Positions 45,308 through 55,849 are shown, counted from the first letter of the stretch. The stretch is DNA of 64,000 bases from Oscillochloris sp. (GCA_012032775.1 JAAUQO010000003.1:1-64000), one strand, 5' to 3'. Notes: generated from the letters alone by a model not told the origin. A program made the numbers and translations.

Positions 45308-46722
45308 TCTTGGGGTGTCGATGATGACTGCTGCGCGGCGGCAAGGACGGCGTCGAAGATCTTGCGATAGCCGGTGCAGCGGCAGATATTCCCGCCCAAT
45401 GCGGCCCGCACTTGATCCAGATCCGGCTGGGGATGTTCGGCCAGCAGTTGGGCGCCCGCCATCAGCATGCCGGGGATGCAGTAGCCGCATTGCACCGCTC
45501 CATTGGCGATAAATGCGGCCTGGAGCGGGTGCAGCCCCGCCTCGGTTGTATCTTGCGCCGCCAATCCCTCGATCGTGGTGATCTGCGCACCGGCGGCCTG
45601 ACCGGCCGGCACCAGGCATGCCATCACCGCCTTGCCATCCATCCAGACTGTACATGCGCCGCACTCGCCCTCGGCGCAACCCTCTTTCGTGCCGGTCAAT
45701 CCGGCATCTTCGCGCAGTGCGTCGAGCAGTGTGTGCTGCGTATGAAATCTGACGGTTTCGCCATTCACAACCGCGCCGACGGTCGGCAACGCCTGGTCGG
45801 AACCCTGGGGCGGTTCCGCTGTGTGCGCCGTTTCCAGCAACACCGGGTGCTGCGGCCAAGCGGCGCGTTCGCTGCCGGCAGCCAGCCGGTTCAGGGCGTC
45901 GGACACAATCGCGGCAACGGCAGCGCGGCGATATGCAGCCGAGCCGCGCACGTCGTCGATCGGGCTGACGGCCGCCGCCGCGAGTCGTCCGGCCTCGGCG
46001 CAATTGTCGCTGGTAAGCGTACGGCCGGCGAGGAACTGTTCGGCCTCAGCGGCGCGAATAATCGTCGGCGCCACGCAACCGAGGGTGATCCGCACATCGC
46101 GCAATCTGTCGTCGGCGTTGGTCGTGATCACAACGGCGGTATTCACAACCGCGATCGCTTGCGCCCGCCGCAGGCCGAGCTTGCAGAAGATCCCGCGCTG
46201 GCCGGTTTCAAGCAGCGGCAGCCGGATCTCGCGCAGCAATTCACCCGGTTGCAACGCCGTGCGACGCACGCCAAGGTAAAACTCGCGCAGCGGCAAACGG
46301 CGCTCGCCGCCGGCCGCGACCAACACCAGTTCGGCGTCGAGCGCCAGCAGCGGCGTGATTGTGTCGTTGGCCGGGGAAGCGGTGATCAGATTGCCGGCCA
46401 GAGTGGCGCGGGTGCGAATCGGCGGTGCGCCGATCTCCAGGCATGCCTGGGCCAGCGGGAACGCAGCGGCGACGCAATCGGCCGACGCGATCAGATCATT
46501 ATGGGTGGCCAATGCGCCGATCGCCAGGCTTGCACCCTCGCGCCGGACATACCGTAGCTCGTGCAAGGCCGACAGATCGATCAATATATCGGTCGGACGA
46601 ACGCCGCGCTCCTGTTCAACCACCAGATCGGTGCCGCCGGCCAGCGGGCGAGCGGTTGGATGGGCCTGCAAAAGATCCAGCGCTGCGGCCAGGGTTATTG
46701 GTCGGTAGAAATGTTGCCACAT
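45304..46722 (-). CDS. Xanthine dehydrogenase family, fused FAD-binding and [2Fe-2S] subunit
   Basis: 472 residues. Residues 1-280 are the FAD-binding domain (RPLAGGTDLVVEQE, IGAPPIRTRATLAGNLITASP split). After a short linker (about 285-305) the [2Fe-2S] unit follows, with EGCAEGECGACTVWM for the plant-type cluster and QCGYCIPGM and GNICRCTGYRKI for the second cluster. Eukaryotic XDH has these domains in the opposite order, so this is an independent fusion. The partner is the molybdopterin subunit at 39916. ATG 46722 is preferred to the TTG at 46740. It overlaps the methyltransferase gene by four bases. Confidence 0.85.
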   Translation of the reverse strand: MWQHFYRPITLAAALDLLQAHPTARPLAGGTDLVVEQERGVRPTDILIDLSALHELRYVRREGASLAIGALATHNDLIASADCVAAAFPLAQACLEIGAPPIRTRATLAGNLITASPANDTITPLLALDAELVLVAAGGERRLPLREFYLGVRRTALQPGELLREIRLPLLETGQRGIFCKLGLRRAQAIAVVNTAVVITTNADDRLRDVRITLGCVAPTIIRAAEAEQFLAGRTLTSDNCAEAGRLAAAAVSPIDDVRGSAAYRRAAVAAIVSDALNRLAAGSERAAWPQHPVLLETAHTAEPPQGSDQALPTVGAVVNGETVRFHTQHTLLDALREDAGLTGTKEGCAEGECGACTVWMDGKAVMACLVPAGQAAGAQITTIEGLAAQDTTEAGLHPLQAAFIANGAVQCGYCIPGMLMAGAQLLAEHPQPDLDQVRAALGGNICRCTGYRKIFDAVLAAAQQSSSTPQE

Positions 46723-46794
46723 AGGAATGTAAGGATACAAAAGGAAAAACCCGATAACGAGTGCCGGTTTAGCGCGCCCAACCTGCTTGTGCGA

Positions 46795-47391
46795 CTACGC
46801 CTTGATCCCGGCAAGCGCCGCATCGACCACCCGTTCGGGCCAATCGGCGCTGAAAGGCATGCCGGAGAGATACTGCGCGTAGTAGGCGCCGACCAGCATG
46901 TTCGCGCTTAATTCCAGATCGACGCCGGCCCTGAGTTCACCCCGGGCCTGGGCGCGTTCCAGAATACCGGCGATCGCATGCCGGCGCGGAAAGACCAGGT
47001 ATTCGCGAAAGTTCGCCAACAACTCCGGTGTCTCATGTTCCTCAGCCAGCATTGTCCCCAACATCGACATGCCGTGAGGTCGGCCGAGTGCCTGCTGCAA
47101 CTGGCGCATCTGTGCGATCAGATCATCACACGTATCGCCGCTATAGACGGGCGGATTCTTGTCGCAGAATGCCACAATCGCGGCGAGTGCCAGGCGGTTT
47201 TTGTTCGGGTAGCGCCGGTAGATCGTCGGCTTGGTAACGCCCGCTTCCGTAGCTACCTGATCCATCGACATGCGCACATACCCACCTTGCGCCATCAGAT
47301 GCAAGGCGGCATCAAGAATGCGCTGATCGATCTCTGGTTCACGCGGGCGACCGGGACCGCGCTCGGTAGCTGTTTCCGCCTCGCTGTTCAT
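46795..47391 (-). CDS. TetR/AcrR-family transcriptional regulator
   Basis: 198 residues. The N-terminal helix-turn-helix is typical (ILDAALHLMAQGGYVRMSMD, VATEAGVTKPTIYRRYPNK), after a Pro/Arg-rich arm (ERGPGRPREPEI). The C-terminal helical part binds an unknown ligand. GGAG precedes the ATG. It lies upstream of, and reads towards, the XDH/methyltransferase pair, 72 bases away. An inverted repeat just upstream of its own start is a likely binding site. Confidence 0.88.
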   Translation of the reverse strand: MNSEAETATERGPGRPREPEIDQRILDAALHLMAQGGYVRMSMDQVATEAGVTKPTIYRRYPNKNRLALAAIVAFCDKNPPVYSGDTCDDLIAQMRQLQQALGRPHGMSMLGTMLAEEHETPELLANFREYLVFPRRHAIAGILERAQARGELRAGVDLELSANMLVGAYYAQYLSGMPFSADWPERVVDAALAGIKA

Positions 47392-47407
47392 GTCACTCCT
47401 TGAACAA

Positions 47408-47426
47408 GTATGCGGCTACAGCATAC
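47408..47426. promoter_or_regulatory. Candidate TetR operator
   Basis: GTATGC-N7-GCATAC, a 19-bp inverted repeat that begins 17 bases upstream of the tetR ATG, where autorepression would act. Confidence 0.5.
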
Positions 47427-47429
47427 ACG

Positions 47430-47614
47430 ATACCGCGCCCACAAGCAAAATCTAAAAATCGCAACCCAACCACTATTGCTGAGGGGCCTGGGCGGCACTG
47501 CTACGGCCCGCCTGGTGATTGCGGCGCTTGGGATCTGAGTTTTGTTCGCGCGAACTCGAATATCGAGCAAGTTGAGTGCGGAACCGCTTTTCCAATCTGG
47601 AAAGGCGGTTTTTG
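47430..47614 (+). ncRNA. Possible small RNA ended by a strong terminator
   Basis: On the plus strand, between tetR and the hybrid kinase gene, lies a region without coding potential. It contains a GGCGG/CCGCC pairing, a small CTCGA-ATA-TCGAG hairpin and, at 47582-47610, a fully paired 12-bp terminator stem followed by TTTTTG. A TTGAAC at 47400-47405 could be its -35. The terminator lies before the kinase promoter and so must end another transcript. No known RNA family recognised. Confidence 0.35.
47582..47614 (+). terminator. Rho-independent terminator upstream of the hybrid kinase gene
   Basis: AACCGCTTTTCC (47582-47593) pairs with GGAAAGGCGGTT (47599-47610), one G-U, five-base loop, then a T-run. 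Confidence 0.8.
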
Positions 47615-47625
47615 TATGCATGCCC

Positions 47626-47634
47626 TGTTACAAT
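47626..47634 (+). promoter_or_regulatory. Extended -10 promoter of the hybrid kinase gene
   Basis: TGTTACAAT, 72 bases before ATG 47707; no clear -35. Confidence 0.45.
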
Positions 47635-47706
47635 ACACGGGCGATTTTTGCCTTCTGTGGGAAAGCTGAGCATGTAGTAACTTCAGTATGGTTGTAGGCG
47701 TCGGGC

Positions 47707-50700
47707 ATGCTTGATTTGTTCGTCCAATCCAATGATCCGCCACCGGCGGCCTTAGTGCAATGGCGCGAGGCGGCATTGCAACGCCTGTTACAGTATGCGG
47801 CGCTGATGCTTATTCCGGTTGCCGTTGCCCTTGTACTCGGTGAGTTCACGCTTGATCCGGTGGTACAGTTTGCGCCGCTGTTCGTTTTACTCGGCCTTTT
47901 TCAGTTGTTTGCGGGCATCCGTCGCACCGATTTGAATCTGCGTGTCGGGCTTCTGGTTGCCTTCGGCAGTCTGTTCGCCGCCGTCTATCTGCTGTTTGAA
48001 GGCTTTACACCACCTGGGGTGACGGCCTGGATGGCTACGCTGGTAATTGCGGCGACATTCCTCTCGGCAGCGGCGGCGCTGCGGATCTGGGTAGCCGGTT
48101 CGCTGCTGCTGCTGCTGCTTGGGATCGCGCTGCGCAACCACTGGCTGATCCTGAACTGGAGTGCCCAATCATCGCTCAGCAATGTGCTGATCCTCATCCT
48201 TGCCGGCGGTTTCTGTACACTGCTCGTGTCGTCGCTTGTCGATCGTCTGGCCGAGAGTTTGTCGGCCGCCGAGCAGAGCAGTAACGCCCTTGAGCAGATC
48301 GTGGCAACTCGTACCGCCGAGTTGCGCGCGGCGCTGAGCGAGCACCACAGGTTGCAGGAAGCCGTCGGCGCGATGCCGGTCGGTCTGGCGTTGATCGGCT
48401 CTGCGGCGCCGGACTATCCGTTGCACTATGCCAATAATGCATTTGAGCAGTTGTTTGGTTCTGCGCAGGGGCTTGCTTTTGGAACGGCGAGCCATGAACT
48501 TCTTGCCCAGGGTGTGCCGGCGCTTGCCAGCCCAATCGCGGCTGCGTTGGCGGACGAGCGCCCATTTGCGGCCACTTTTCGGCTGGATTCGGCGGCGGAG
48601 CCGCCGGCCTGGCGGCGCCTGACCCTTGCGCCGGTCGGCTCGGCAGGCGAGCCGTTCAGCGGCTTTGTGATAATTTTGAGCGATGTCAGCGAGTCGCTGC
48701 ATGCGCAGGCGGCCCTGGCTAATCGCGAGGCGATGCTACGTGCGATCGGCGATAACTTGCCCGGCGGGATGCTGTATCAGTATCTGGAGCCGCCCGAGCG
48801 CGCCGAGTGGCGGTTTTCGTATGTGAGCAGCGGGGTTCGCCGCCGCTTCGCGGTCGATCCCAGCGATGTGTATCGGGATCCGGAAACTTTGCTCACGATT
48901 ATTCTGCCTGAAGATCGAGTCGCGCTGCGTAAGGCTGCGGCGCTGGCCCGCAAACAGGGAAGCGAACTGAATATCGAGTTGCGGCGCATCCAACCCGATG
49001 GCACGATCGGCTGGTCAACCCTGCGCGCTTCGGCGATCCCACATGCCGCCGGCGGGCTGATCTGGCACGGGATTGAGTTTGATATTACCAGTCGTAAGCA
49101 GGCCGAGGAAGATCTGGCGCGCCAGTTTCATTATGCCGAGGTGCTGGCACAGTGCTCGCGGGCGTTGTTGGTTGCCGACGCTGAGGGCGATCGTTGGTCC
49201 GCCGCCACTGTCGCACTTGAGCAGTTACGCCGTAGCCTGGCGGGCGACCGGCTGTATGTTTACTGCAATCTGCACGATCCGGTGCATGGGTTCGGCTCGA
49301 AGCTGGTTGCCGAAACCCGCGGTTCGGATGTGCCGGTGTTCCCGCACCGCAACTGGTTGTCCTGGTCGCCAACACCCGAGCGCTTGCTGCAAACCCTGGA
49401 ACAGGGCGTGCATATCGGCGGGCCGGTGGGACAGCTTTGCCCCGATGCACCGGCCTATCAGGAATTGCTCGCCAACGCCGGGATCCGCTCGTTGCTGCTG
49501 ATGCCTATCCATGTCGATGGTCGTTGGTGGGGCTACATCGGAGTCAGTGATTTGCAGCAATCTCGGCTGTGGGACGAAGCCTGCATCAGGCTCATGCGAA
49601 CCGTGGCTGAGATGATCAGCGCCTTTGTCGCCGTCGGCGATCGCACATATGCCTTGCGCGAGAGCGAGCGGCGCTATCGGGTGATTGCCGAGCATTTGCC
49701 CGATACGGTTTTGCTGATGTTCGACCGCGATTTGCAGATCAAGTTGCTGGCCGGCGATCATCGGCACAGCACGCCGCAGTTCGGCTTATCCGCCGAGGGC
49801 CGGCCACTCGCCGATCTGTATCCCGGCGATATCGCCGCTCTGCTGACGCCGCACTATCGAGCCGGGCTGAGTGGTGCGCCGCAACGCTTCGAGTACCGAT
49901 CACTCGGGCGTACAATCGCCCAGCAGGTGATCCCGTTGCAGCGCAGCGATGGAGCGATCGAGGGGATTATGGTGGTTTCGCGTGATGTGACCGCCGAACG
50001 CGAGATCGAGGCGATGTTACGGCGCGGCAAAGAGGCGGCCGAGTCCGCCGACCGGGCCAAGTCGCTCTTTTTGGCCCATATGAGCCACGAGATCCGCACG
50101 CCGCTCAATGCAGTGACCGGCATGGCCGGCTTGCTCCTTGATACGAATCTGAATCCTGAGCAACGGGCCTTTGTCGAGACGATCCAGACCGGGGGGCGCA
50201 GTTTGTTGGCGCTGGTAAACAACATCCTCGACCTCTCGAAGATCAGTGCCGGCGAGTTGACGCTGATTCAGGAACCGTTCGATCTGCTGGCTTGCATCGA
50301 GGATGCGATCGATCTGCTGGCCTATGACGCGCTCGCTCGCGGGATCGATCTCCGCTATACGATCGAACCCGATACGCCGCGTATGCTGATCGGTGATGTC
50401 GATCGGCTGCGCCAGATTATTTTGAACTTGCTTGGCAATGCGCTGAAATTTACCGAGCGCGGCTGGGTGGCGCTGCACCTTGGTTGCGCCGATCAGGCGA
50501 GTGCGTTGGAAACGCCGCAGATGCGCCTGATCACGATCGCGGTCTCGGACAGCGGAATTGGCATCGGGGCTACGGCGCTTGAGCAGATTTTCGAGCCGTT
50601 TGTGCAAGCCGATCAGTCCAACACACGGCGCTACAGCGGCACCGGCCTGGGGTTGCCGATCAGCCGGCAGATTGTGCAGCGGATGGGCGGTTCGCTGGAA

Positions 50701-51939
50701 GCACTCAGCGAGCCAGGGGTCGGATCGACATTCACGTTGAAGGTGCGGCTGCCGGTATCTCACGCTAGCCCTCCGGACGAACTGTCGCTGGCCGGCCGGC
50801 GGCTCTTGTTGGTAAGTGATGAAGCATTGAACCGCAGCCGTACTGCGGTGATCCTCGCTCGCTTCGGGATCGAGTTGGCGGTTTGTACCGATGTTGCGTC
50901 GGCATGTACGTGGCTCGCCTCGGGCCAACAGGCCGATGTGGCATTGCTCGATATTCGGCCGCAGCAGCCGCACGTCTTCGCCCAGGTGCGCAAACTGCGT
51001 GAAATGGCCCCAGGTATGCCGCTACTCAGGTTGGCCGGGGCGCACGCGCCGCTGAATGTGGAAGATCGCGGGCTTTTTGTGGCGACAATCGGGCGTCCGA
51101 TCCGCCGCTCGCAACTGGCGGTAGTATTGCACTCGGTCTTACAGAATGCCGATGCCGGTCACGCGCAACCGCCCGATCTTATGGCGCTCAAGGTGCTGTG
51201 TGTCGAGGATAATCTGATCAACCAGCAGGTGATGCAGCGCTTGCTGCGCCGGATGGGTTACCAGGCCGACTTAGTCGCTGATGGTGTAGCGGCGCTGGCT
51301 GCCGTGAAGCAGGTTGACTACGATATTGTGCTGATGGATGTACAAATGCCGCTTATGGACGGTGAAGAGGCGACGCGGCACATTCGCGCCCTTGGCACGG
51401 CGATCCGGCAACCCTACATTATCGCGATAACCGCTTCGGCCCTGGTCGGCGACCGTGAGCGCTACCTGGAAGCGGGCATGGATGCCTATCTTACCAAGCC
51501 GCTGGTGTTCGATGATCTGCAACAGATGATGAGCCGGCATGATCAGTTGTCACAAGCAGTCCGGCCTGCACCGGCGAGCATCGATTGGCGGGTGCTCGCT
51601 GACCTGACCACCGGCTTCGGCCCTGAATATGTCGAAATGCTGGCGCTACTGGTGCAGGTGTTTGCCGAGGAGATGCCGTTGCGCGTGGCCGATCTTGCCG
51701 ATGCCGTCGAACAGGATAACCATGTGCGCCGCCGGGAGATCGCCCATAAGATCCGTGGCGGCGCGCTGCAACTTGGTGCGGTGACGGTGGCGCAACTGGC
51801 GCAACAACTCGAATCCGATCAAGCTACCCGCCCATACAATGCATTGATCGCCGAGTTGCGGCTTGCCTGCCAGGTTGCGGTGCGTGAACTTCAGGCCGGC
51901 TACCGTTCCTTGGGGGGCGCCTTAACCGAGCGTTCATGA
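47707..51939 (+). CDS. Hybrid sensor histidine kinase with PAS, GAF, two receiver domains and Hpt
   Basis: 1410 residues. Order: six membrane helices (about 20-180); PAS (about 215-335); PAS_3 (about 340-460); GAF (465-640); PAS (about 655-770); HisKA with the phosphorylated His in [16 protein letters not shown]; HATPase_c with [20 protein letters not shown] and [10 protein letters not shown]; a degenerate receiver ([22 protein letters not shown]); a full receiver ([30 protein letters not shown]); and Hpt with [13 protein letters not shown]. Such a protein runs a phosphorelay inside one chain. Its neighbour on the opposite strand is a diguanylate cyclase response regulator, a likely output partner. 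The kinase at 57491 has nearly the same plan. Confidence 0.9.
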   Translation: MLDLFVQSNDPPPAALVQWREAALQRLLQYAALMLIPVAVALVLGEFTLDPVVQFAPLFVLLGLFQLFAGIRRTDLNLRVGLLVAFGSLFAAVYLLFEGFTPPGVTAWMATLVIAATFLSAAAALRIWVAGSLLLLLLGIALRNHWLILNWSAQSSLSNVLILILAGGFCTLLVSSLVDRLAESLSAAEQSSNALEQIVATRTAELRAALSEHHRLQEAVGAMPVGLALIGSAAPDYPLHYANNAFEQLFGSAQGLAFGTASHELLAQGVPALASPIAAALADERPFAATFRLDSAAEPPAWRRLTLAPVGSAGEPFSGFVIILSDVSESLHAQAALANREAMLRAIGDNLPGGMLYQYLEPPERAEWRFSYVSSGVRRRFAVDPSDVYRDPETLLTIILPEDRVALRKAAALARKQGSELNIELRRIQPDGTIGWSTLRASAIPHAAGGLIWHGIEFDITSRKQAEEDLARQFHYAEVLAQCSRALLVADAEGDRWSAATVALEQLRRSLAGDRLYVYCNLHDPVHGFGSKLVAETRGSDVPVFPHRNWLSWSPTPERLLQTLEQGVHIGGPVGQLCPDAPAYQELLANAGIRSLLLMPIHVDGRWWGYIGVSDLQQSRLWDEACIRLMRTVAEMISAFVAVGDRTYALRESERRYRVIAEHLPDTVLLMFDRDLQIKLLAGDHRHSTPQFGLSAEGRPLADLYPGDIAALLTPHYRAGLSGAPQRFEYRSLGRTIAQQVIPLQRSDGAIEGIMVVSRDVTAEREIEAMLRRGKEAAESADRAKSLFLAHMSHEIRTPLNAVTGMAGLLLDTNLNPEQRAFVETIQTGGRSLLALVNNILDLSKISAGELTLIQEPFDLLACIEDAIDLLAYDALARGIDLRYTIEPDTPRMLIGDVDRLRQIILNLLGNALKFTERGWVALHLGCADQASALETPQMRLITIAVSDSGIGIGATALEQIFEPFVQADQSNTRRYSGTGLGLPISRQIVQRMGGSLEALSEPGVGSTFTLKVRLPVSHASPPDELSLAGRRLLLVSDEALNRSRTAVILARFGIELAVCTDVASACTWLASGQQADVALLDIRPQQPHVFAQVRKLREMAPGMPLLRLAGAHAPLNVEDRGLFVATIGRPIRRSQLAVVLHSVLQNADAGHAQPPDLMALKVLCVEDNLINQQVMQRLLRRMGYQADLVADGVAALAAVKQVDYDIVLMDVQMPLMDGEEATRHIRALGTAIRQPYIIAITASALVGDRERYLEAGMDAYLTKPLVFDDLQQMMSRHDQLSQAVRPAPASIDWRVLADLTTGFGPEYVEMLALLVQVFAEEMPLRVADLADAVEQDNHVRRREIAHKIRGGALQLGAVTVAQLAQQLESDQATRPYNALIAELRLACQVAVRELQAGYRSLGGALTERS

Positions 51940-52841
51940 GTGCGATTGAGCGCCACGCGGTTGCGCCCGGCGCTTTTCGCACTATAGAGCGCACTGTCGG
52001 CCCGCGCAAAGATGCTTTCATTGTGGCTGAACGGCAGCGCCTCGGCAACCCCGGCGCTCATGGTGAGCTGAATCGTCTCGTCGTCGGTGTGCTGCAGCGG
52101 CTGGTCGCAGATGCACCGGCAGATCCGTTGGGCGATAATCTCGGCCTCCTCAATCTGGGTGTCGGGCAGCAGAAGCAAAAACTCCTCGCCGCCCCAGCGC
52201 CCGATTATATCGTAGGCCCGCAGATTCTCCTGAAATACCTGCGCCACATGCCTCAGCACCTGGTCGCCGGTCAGGTGCCCATAGCGGTCATTGATGAGCT
52301 TGAAATGATCGATGTCGAAGATGGCCATACAGAGCGGGCTGCCGGTGCGTTTGCGGCGATCTAATTCCAGGGTTGTCCGTTCGATCAGCGCACTGCGGTT
52401 CGGCAAGCCGGTCAATCCGTCGTGGGTGGCCTGGTATTGCAGCCGGGCGTTGGCTTCACGCAGTTGTTGTTCCAGGCCGATGATACGGGTGCCGATCTGC
52501 ATACGCGCCCGCAATTCATCGCGACTAACCGGCTTGACCAGGTAGTCGTCGGCGCCGCTGTCGAGGCCGGCGATTCGATCCTGTATTGCTTCACGGGCGG
52601 TGAGTAAAATGCAGTAGACATAGCCGGGCATTGTGCTCGCACGCACCTGGCGGATCAAATCCACGCCACTTAGTTGCGGCATCTGCCAATCGCTCACCAG
52701 CAGCGGGTGGAAATCTTGCTGGATCAACTCCCAGGCGCGTACTCCATCGGCAACCTCCGAAACCTGGTACCCCAGGCTGCGTAAAGCGCGACCAATGGTT
52801 AGGCGCGTAATTGGATCATCATCCGCCAGTAACACACGCAT
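51900..52841 (-). CDS. Response regulator with diguanylate cyclase (GGEEF) output
   Basis: 313 residues: receiver (MRVLLADDDPITRLT, phosphoacceptor Asp in LLVSDWQMPQLSG, Lys in DYLVKPV), a short coiled linker, and a GGDEF domain with the active signature GRWGGEEF. An RAYD sequence five residues before GGEEF fits the inhibitory c-di-GMP site (RxxD), so the enzyme is probably active and feedback-inhibited. GGAGG lies nine bases before ATG. Its 3' end overlaps the hybrid kinase gene by 40 bases, tail to tail. The following 220-base gap has no recognised feature. Confidence 0.92.
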   Translation of the reverse strand: MRVLLADDDPITRLTIGRALRSLGYQVSEVADGVRAWELIQQDFHPLLVSDWQMPQLSGVDLIRQVRASTMPGYVYCILLTAREAIQDRIAGLDSGADDYLVKPVSRDELRARMQIGTRIIGLEQQLREANARLQYQATHDGLTGLPNRSALIERTTLELDRRKRTGSPLCMAIFDIDHFKLINDRYGHLTGDQVLRHVAQVFQENLRAYDIIGRWGGEEFLLLLPDTQIEEAEIIAQRICRCICDQPLQHTDDETIQLTMSAGVAEALPFSHNESIFARADSALYSAKSAGRNRVALNRTHERSVKAPPKER

Positions 52842-53061
52842 GGGATGGTTCCTCCGACAAGCGTTCGCTTAATATTCAGGGGCGGTGAACCTTGTCGTTG
52901 AAGCCCTATCATACAATGTGGTCGCTACCGCAGTGTAGCAGGGCGCGGAAGCGGCAGCGTTTGCCCAACATTCCGCGCCGTTGCGCATCTTTGCGGTCGG
53001 AATTACTGCGATGGTTGATGTTGCTCAAGCCCTGAGGGCGTAGCGGTCGAAATCGACATTG

Positions 53062-54078
53062 CTACCGCCAGGCCTGATAGCGCGGTGCAACGTGTTCATC
53101 GGCGGCGACTTCACGGTAGTTGACGATCGCCAACATTCCGCGCTGATCAAGATACTCTACATACGCGCCGATTTTTTGCAGGGCCAAAAGCTGATCGTAG
53201 CCCTGTGCCCGCGGATACAGTGCCGCTGCCAACTCGGCCAATGTCTGGGCCTGGGTGCATGCGTTGTGGAGCCGGGCGATACGCCGCTGCTGCTGCTGTT
53301 CGATCTGCGCGATCGCCGCCGCAATAGTATGTACCGGCGCACCATGCCCGCCCAGCGATACTTGCAGATCGGGGATCTGCGCCGCTTTGCGCAGGGATTG
53401 CAGAAAATGTTCGAGGCCGGTTGAGGCCGTCAGGCTTTCGGGAGCCAGAAACAGCGCCACGTCGGGCAAAATATGATCGGCGCTCAGCAAAATGTTGTCG
53501 AGTTGCAGGCAGATCTGGCCGGGACAATGGCCAGGCACATGGTAAATGCGAAACCGTTCATCCAGCAGATCGCCGTCCTGGACGCTGTCTTGCACCGGCA
53601 ATGATTGAAAGACGCCTTTGCTTTGATTGTAGAGCGCCAGCAATTGTGTACGCTGATCAGAATCCAGACCGGCCTGCTGCAAGAACTGGCTGATCCGAAC
53701 CCGCGTGAGTGCCAGCCGCTCTTCATAATGCACCAGCACCCGCCGATCAAGGATGTGAACGGCGATCGGCGCATCACTAAGTGTCCGAATGGCATTGAGC
53801 CCGCCGTGGTGATCGATATGGGCGTGGGTGATCACGATCCGATCGAGATCATCCCAGCCGACCGGCTCGCCCCATAGCACCGCCAGCCGATCGAATGCCG
53901 CGCACAAGTCGGCGTGGCTGTCGCCAAGGCCGCTCCCGACATCAACCAGCGCGACATACCCTTCGCTAATCACCAGGTGCGCAAAGGCGATCAGGCTGGG
54001 GAAGACCCGCATCGGTAAGCGGTAGATCCGTGCTCCCGCATGGGTAATATGGCGTGTGATCAAGTTGTCCATGATCAT
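53062..54078 (-). CDS. Metallo-beta-lactamase fold hydrolase
   Basis: About 338 residues. The zinc-binding THAHIDHHGG is present, with later metal ligands in VPGHCPGQICLQ and SADHILPDV. The N-terminal ARIYRLPMRVFPSL and VALVDVGSGLGDS match MBL enzymes of the glyoxalase II/RNase Z-like general group; no RNase or sulfur-dioxygenase signature is seen. The C-terminal part (about 250-338) is a winged-helix-like helical region common in MBL proteins that act on acyl thioesters. Two ATG codons six bases apart (54078, 54072) are both possible. The true substrate is unknown. Confidence 0.78.
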   Translation of the reverse strand: MIMDNLITRHITHAGARIYRLPMRVFPSLIAFAHLVISEGYVALVDVGSGLGDSHADLCAAFDRLAVLWGEPVGWDDLDRIVITHAHIDHHGGLNAIRTLSDAPIAVHILDRRVLVHYEERLALTRVRISQFLQQAGLDSDQRTQLLALYNQSKGVFQSLPVQDSVQDGDLLDERFRIYHVPGHCPGQICLQLDNILLSADHILPDVALFLAPESLTASTGLEHFLQSLRKAAQIPDLQVSLGGHGAPVHTIAAAIAQIEQQQQRRIARLHNACTQAQTLAELAAALYPRAQGYDQLLALQKIGAYVEYLDQRGMLAIVNYREVAADEHVAPRYQAWR

Positions 54079-54167
54079 GCTGTTTTTTGTTTCGGGTTGC
54101 CGCCAAACCGAAGCACGAGAACCATTCCGCCCACGCTGATACAGGCGGGCCGGCTGCGTACGGATTA

Positions 54168-55805
54168 TCACTCAGTGTCGATGATGCCGCGCGCTCGTAG
54201 CGTAGCCTCAATCTGCTCAAGATGTAAGCCGTGGGCAAGCGCAATATCGGCGGCGTAACTTCGTCCGTCGGGCAGACCTGCGGTTACTTGGTAGGTGCGA
54301 ATGGCGTGATCGGGATTGTCGGCACTGGCGCCGGCCACAAGCGTAGTGATTGTACTCGGCCCGGTAACGCGCCGGTTCAGTTCTGCGGCATTATAGGCCA
54401 GTTCATGGACGTGGGTTACCAGAATCGCGCGGGCGCCGATCATGCGCAGGCCGCAAAGGACATCTCCGGCGATCGTGGTTGCTTCGCGCGGGCTGGTGCT
54501 GCCGAGCGGTTCATTCAGCAACACCAGGGCTTCGGCGTCGGCTTGCTGCACAATCGTCGCCAGTTGCGCCGCTTCTTCATCCAGGCGGCCTTTGCCGATT
54601 TCGGCCCGTTCAGCGGCCGGAAAAAGGGTGAAGATCGCACGTACCGGGCTGATAGTGGCACTGCTCGCCGGTAATGGTAAGCCCGCCTGGGCCAGCACCA
54701 CCGCCTGGCCGATCGCCCGCATGTAGGTGGTTTTTCCGCCGCGATTCGGGCCGGTCAGGATAAAGATCCGGCCGGCTGTATCATCAAAGGCGATGTCGTT
54801 CGGCACGGCGGTTGCCGGCAGATCGACGCCGGGCGGCGCATGGCGCAGGCGCAATGCTAATTCCAGATTGTACAAGCCCTCGGCCACGATCAGCCGGGCC
54901 TCGGGCGGCGCGAGGCTTGGTCGGGTCAAAATCAGCCCGGCCTCCTGCCGACTCTGTACAAAGCGGGCCGCGCCCAACAAAAACGCCAACTCCGCCTCCA
55001 GCCGGGCCAGGGGCGCACCATGTAAGCGCGCATAGCGCGTCAGCGCTTCGGCGATCGGTGTTGTTACATTCTCCAACAGCGCCGCCAGATCGAGGAATAA
55101 GCGCCGGTCGGGGCCGAATGCCTGGCGCTCGTCGGCGCTACGCAGCGGGCTCAGGCCGCTCTGTCCGTCGAGGTCGCCGCCGAAGATCCGGCCAAACAGC
55201 GAACGAGGGCCATTGAAGCGGCTGGGATTGATACTGATCAACGTGGCGCTTTGCGGGCGCAACTGCGGATCGAGGTTGATGCCCAGAGTGACACTTGCGG
55301 CGCGGTCGAGCTGTGCGCGCAACTGCGGCAACTCCGCTTCCAGGGCGCGAAAGCTCGGCTCAGCGGCCAATCCGGCCAGTTCTTGCTGCAACTGGCGCCA
55401 GCCGGCCGCCGTTAATCCCGGCGCAGCCGCATCGAGCGCGGCGCCGGCCGCCTTGATCGCGCCGATATAGCTTTCCAGTTCACGCAACCGCCCGGCGATC
55501 TGAAAGATCGCATCTTCGTCGGCCCAGCGAGCGGTGCCGGCCAGGGCGGCGGCGGCCAGATCCGGCAACACTGCTTCGAGTTGTGCCGCCAACTCCGGCG
55601 CAGCCAGCAAGTCCGCCAGCAACTCCTGTCGGGCTGTGATCGTCGGCAGATCGCGGCACAGATCGCTCAGCACCGCCCTGGTGGCACCGGCATAGCGGGC
55701 ATTCAGGCTCAGTGCCTGTATAATAGACTCAAGGGTCAGATCGGTAACCCAGGGAGCTGGTGGAGCGGCGGGAGGGGTGCCGTATGGCCAGAGCAGGCTG
55801 ATCAC
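54168..55805 (-). CDS. MutS-family ATPase lacking the mismatch-recognition domain
   Basis: 545 residues from GTG 55805 (AAGGA upstream; TTG 55808 also possible). It keeps the helical lever/clamp part and the MutS ATPase: Walker A GPNRGGKTTYMRA, Walker B region LVLLNEPLGSTSPREA with Asn-Glu where MutS has Asp-Glu, and LVTHVHELAYNA. The N-terminal mismatch-binding domain of MutS and the Smr nuclease domain of MutS2 are both missing. Its place is therefore among the MutS-like ATPases of unknown target. It is divergent from mscL with a 44-base gap. Confidence 0.8.
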   Translation of the reverse strand: MISLLWPYGTPPAAPPAPWVTDLTLESIIQALSLNARYAGATRAVLSDLCRDLPTITARQELLADLLAAPELAAQLEAVLPDLAAAALAGTARWADEDAIFQIAGRLRELESYIGAIKAAGAALDAAAPGLTAAGWRQLQQELAGLAAEPSFRALEAELPQLRAQLDRAASVTLGINLDPQLRPQSATLISINPSRFNGPRSLFGRIFGGDLDGQSGLSPLRSADERQAFGPDRRLFLDLAALLENVTTPIAEALTRYARLHGAPLARLEAELAFLLGAARFVQSRQEAGLILTRPSLAPPEARLIVAEGLYNLELALRLRHAPPGVDLPATAVPNDIAFDDTAGRIFILTGPNRGGKTTYMRAIGQAVVLAQAGLPLPASSATISPVRAIFTLFPAAERAEIGKGRLDEEAAQLATIVQQADAEALVLLNEPLGSTSPREATTIAGDVLCGLRMIGARAILVTHVHELAYNAAELNRRVTGPSTITTLVAGASADNPDHAIRTYQVTAGLPDGRSYAADIALAHGLHLEQIEATLRARGIIDTE

Positions 55806-55849
55806 CAATATATCCTTACATGTTAGGCTATATCAGGAGGACGCGGGTG

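Noticed and set aside
45308-46003. Long upstream extension of the methyltransferase frame
   Set aside because: It is the Arg-rich shadow of the FAD/iron-sulfur gene; the ATGA start at 45307 is clear.
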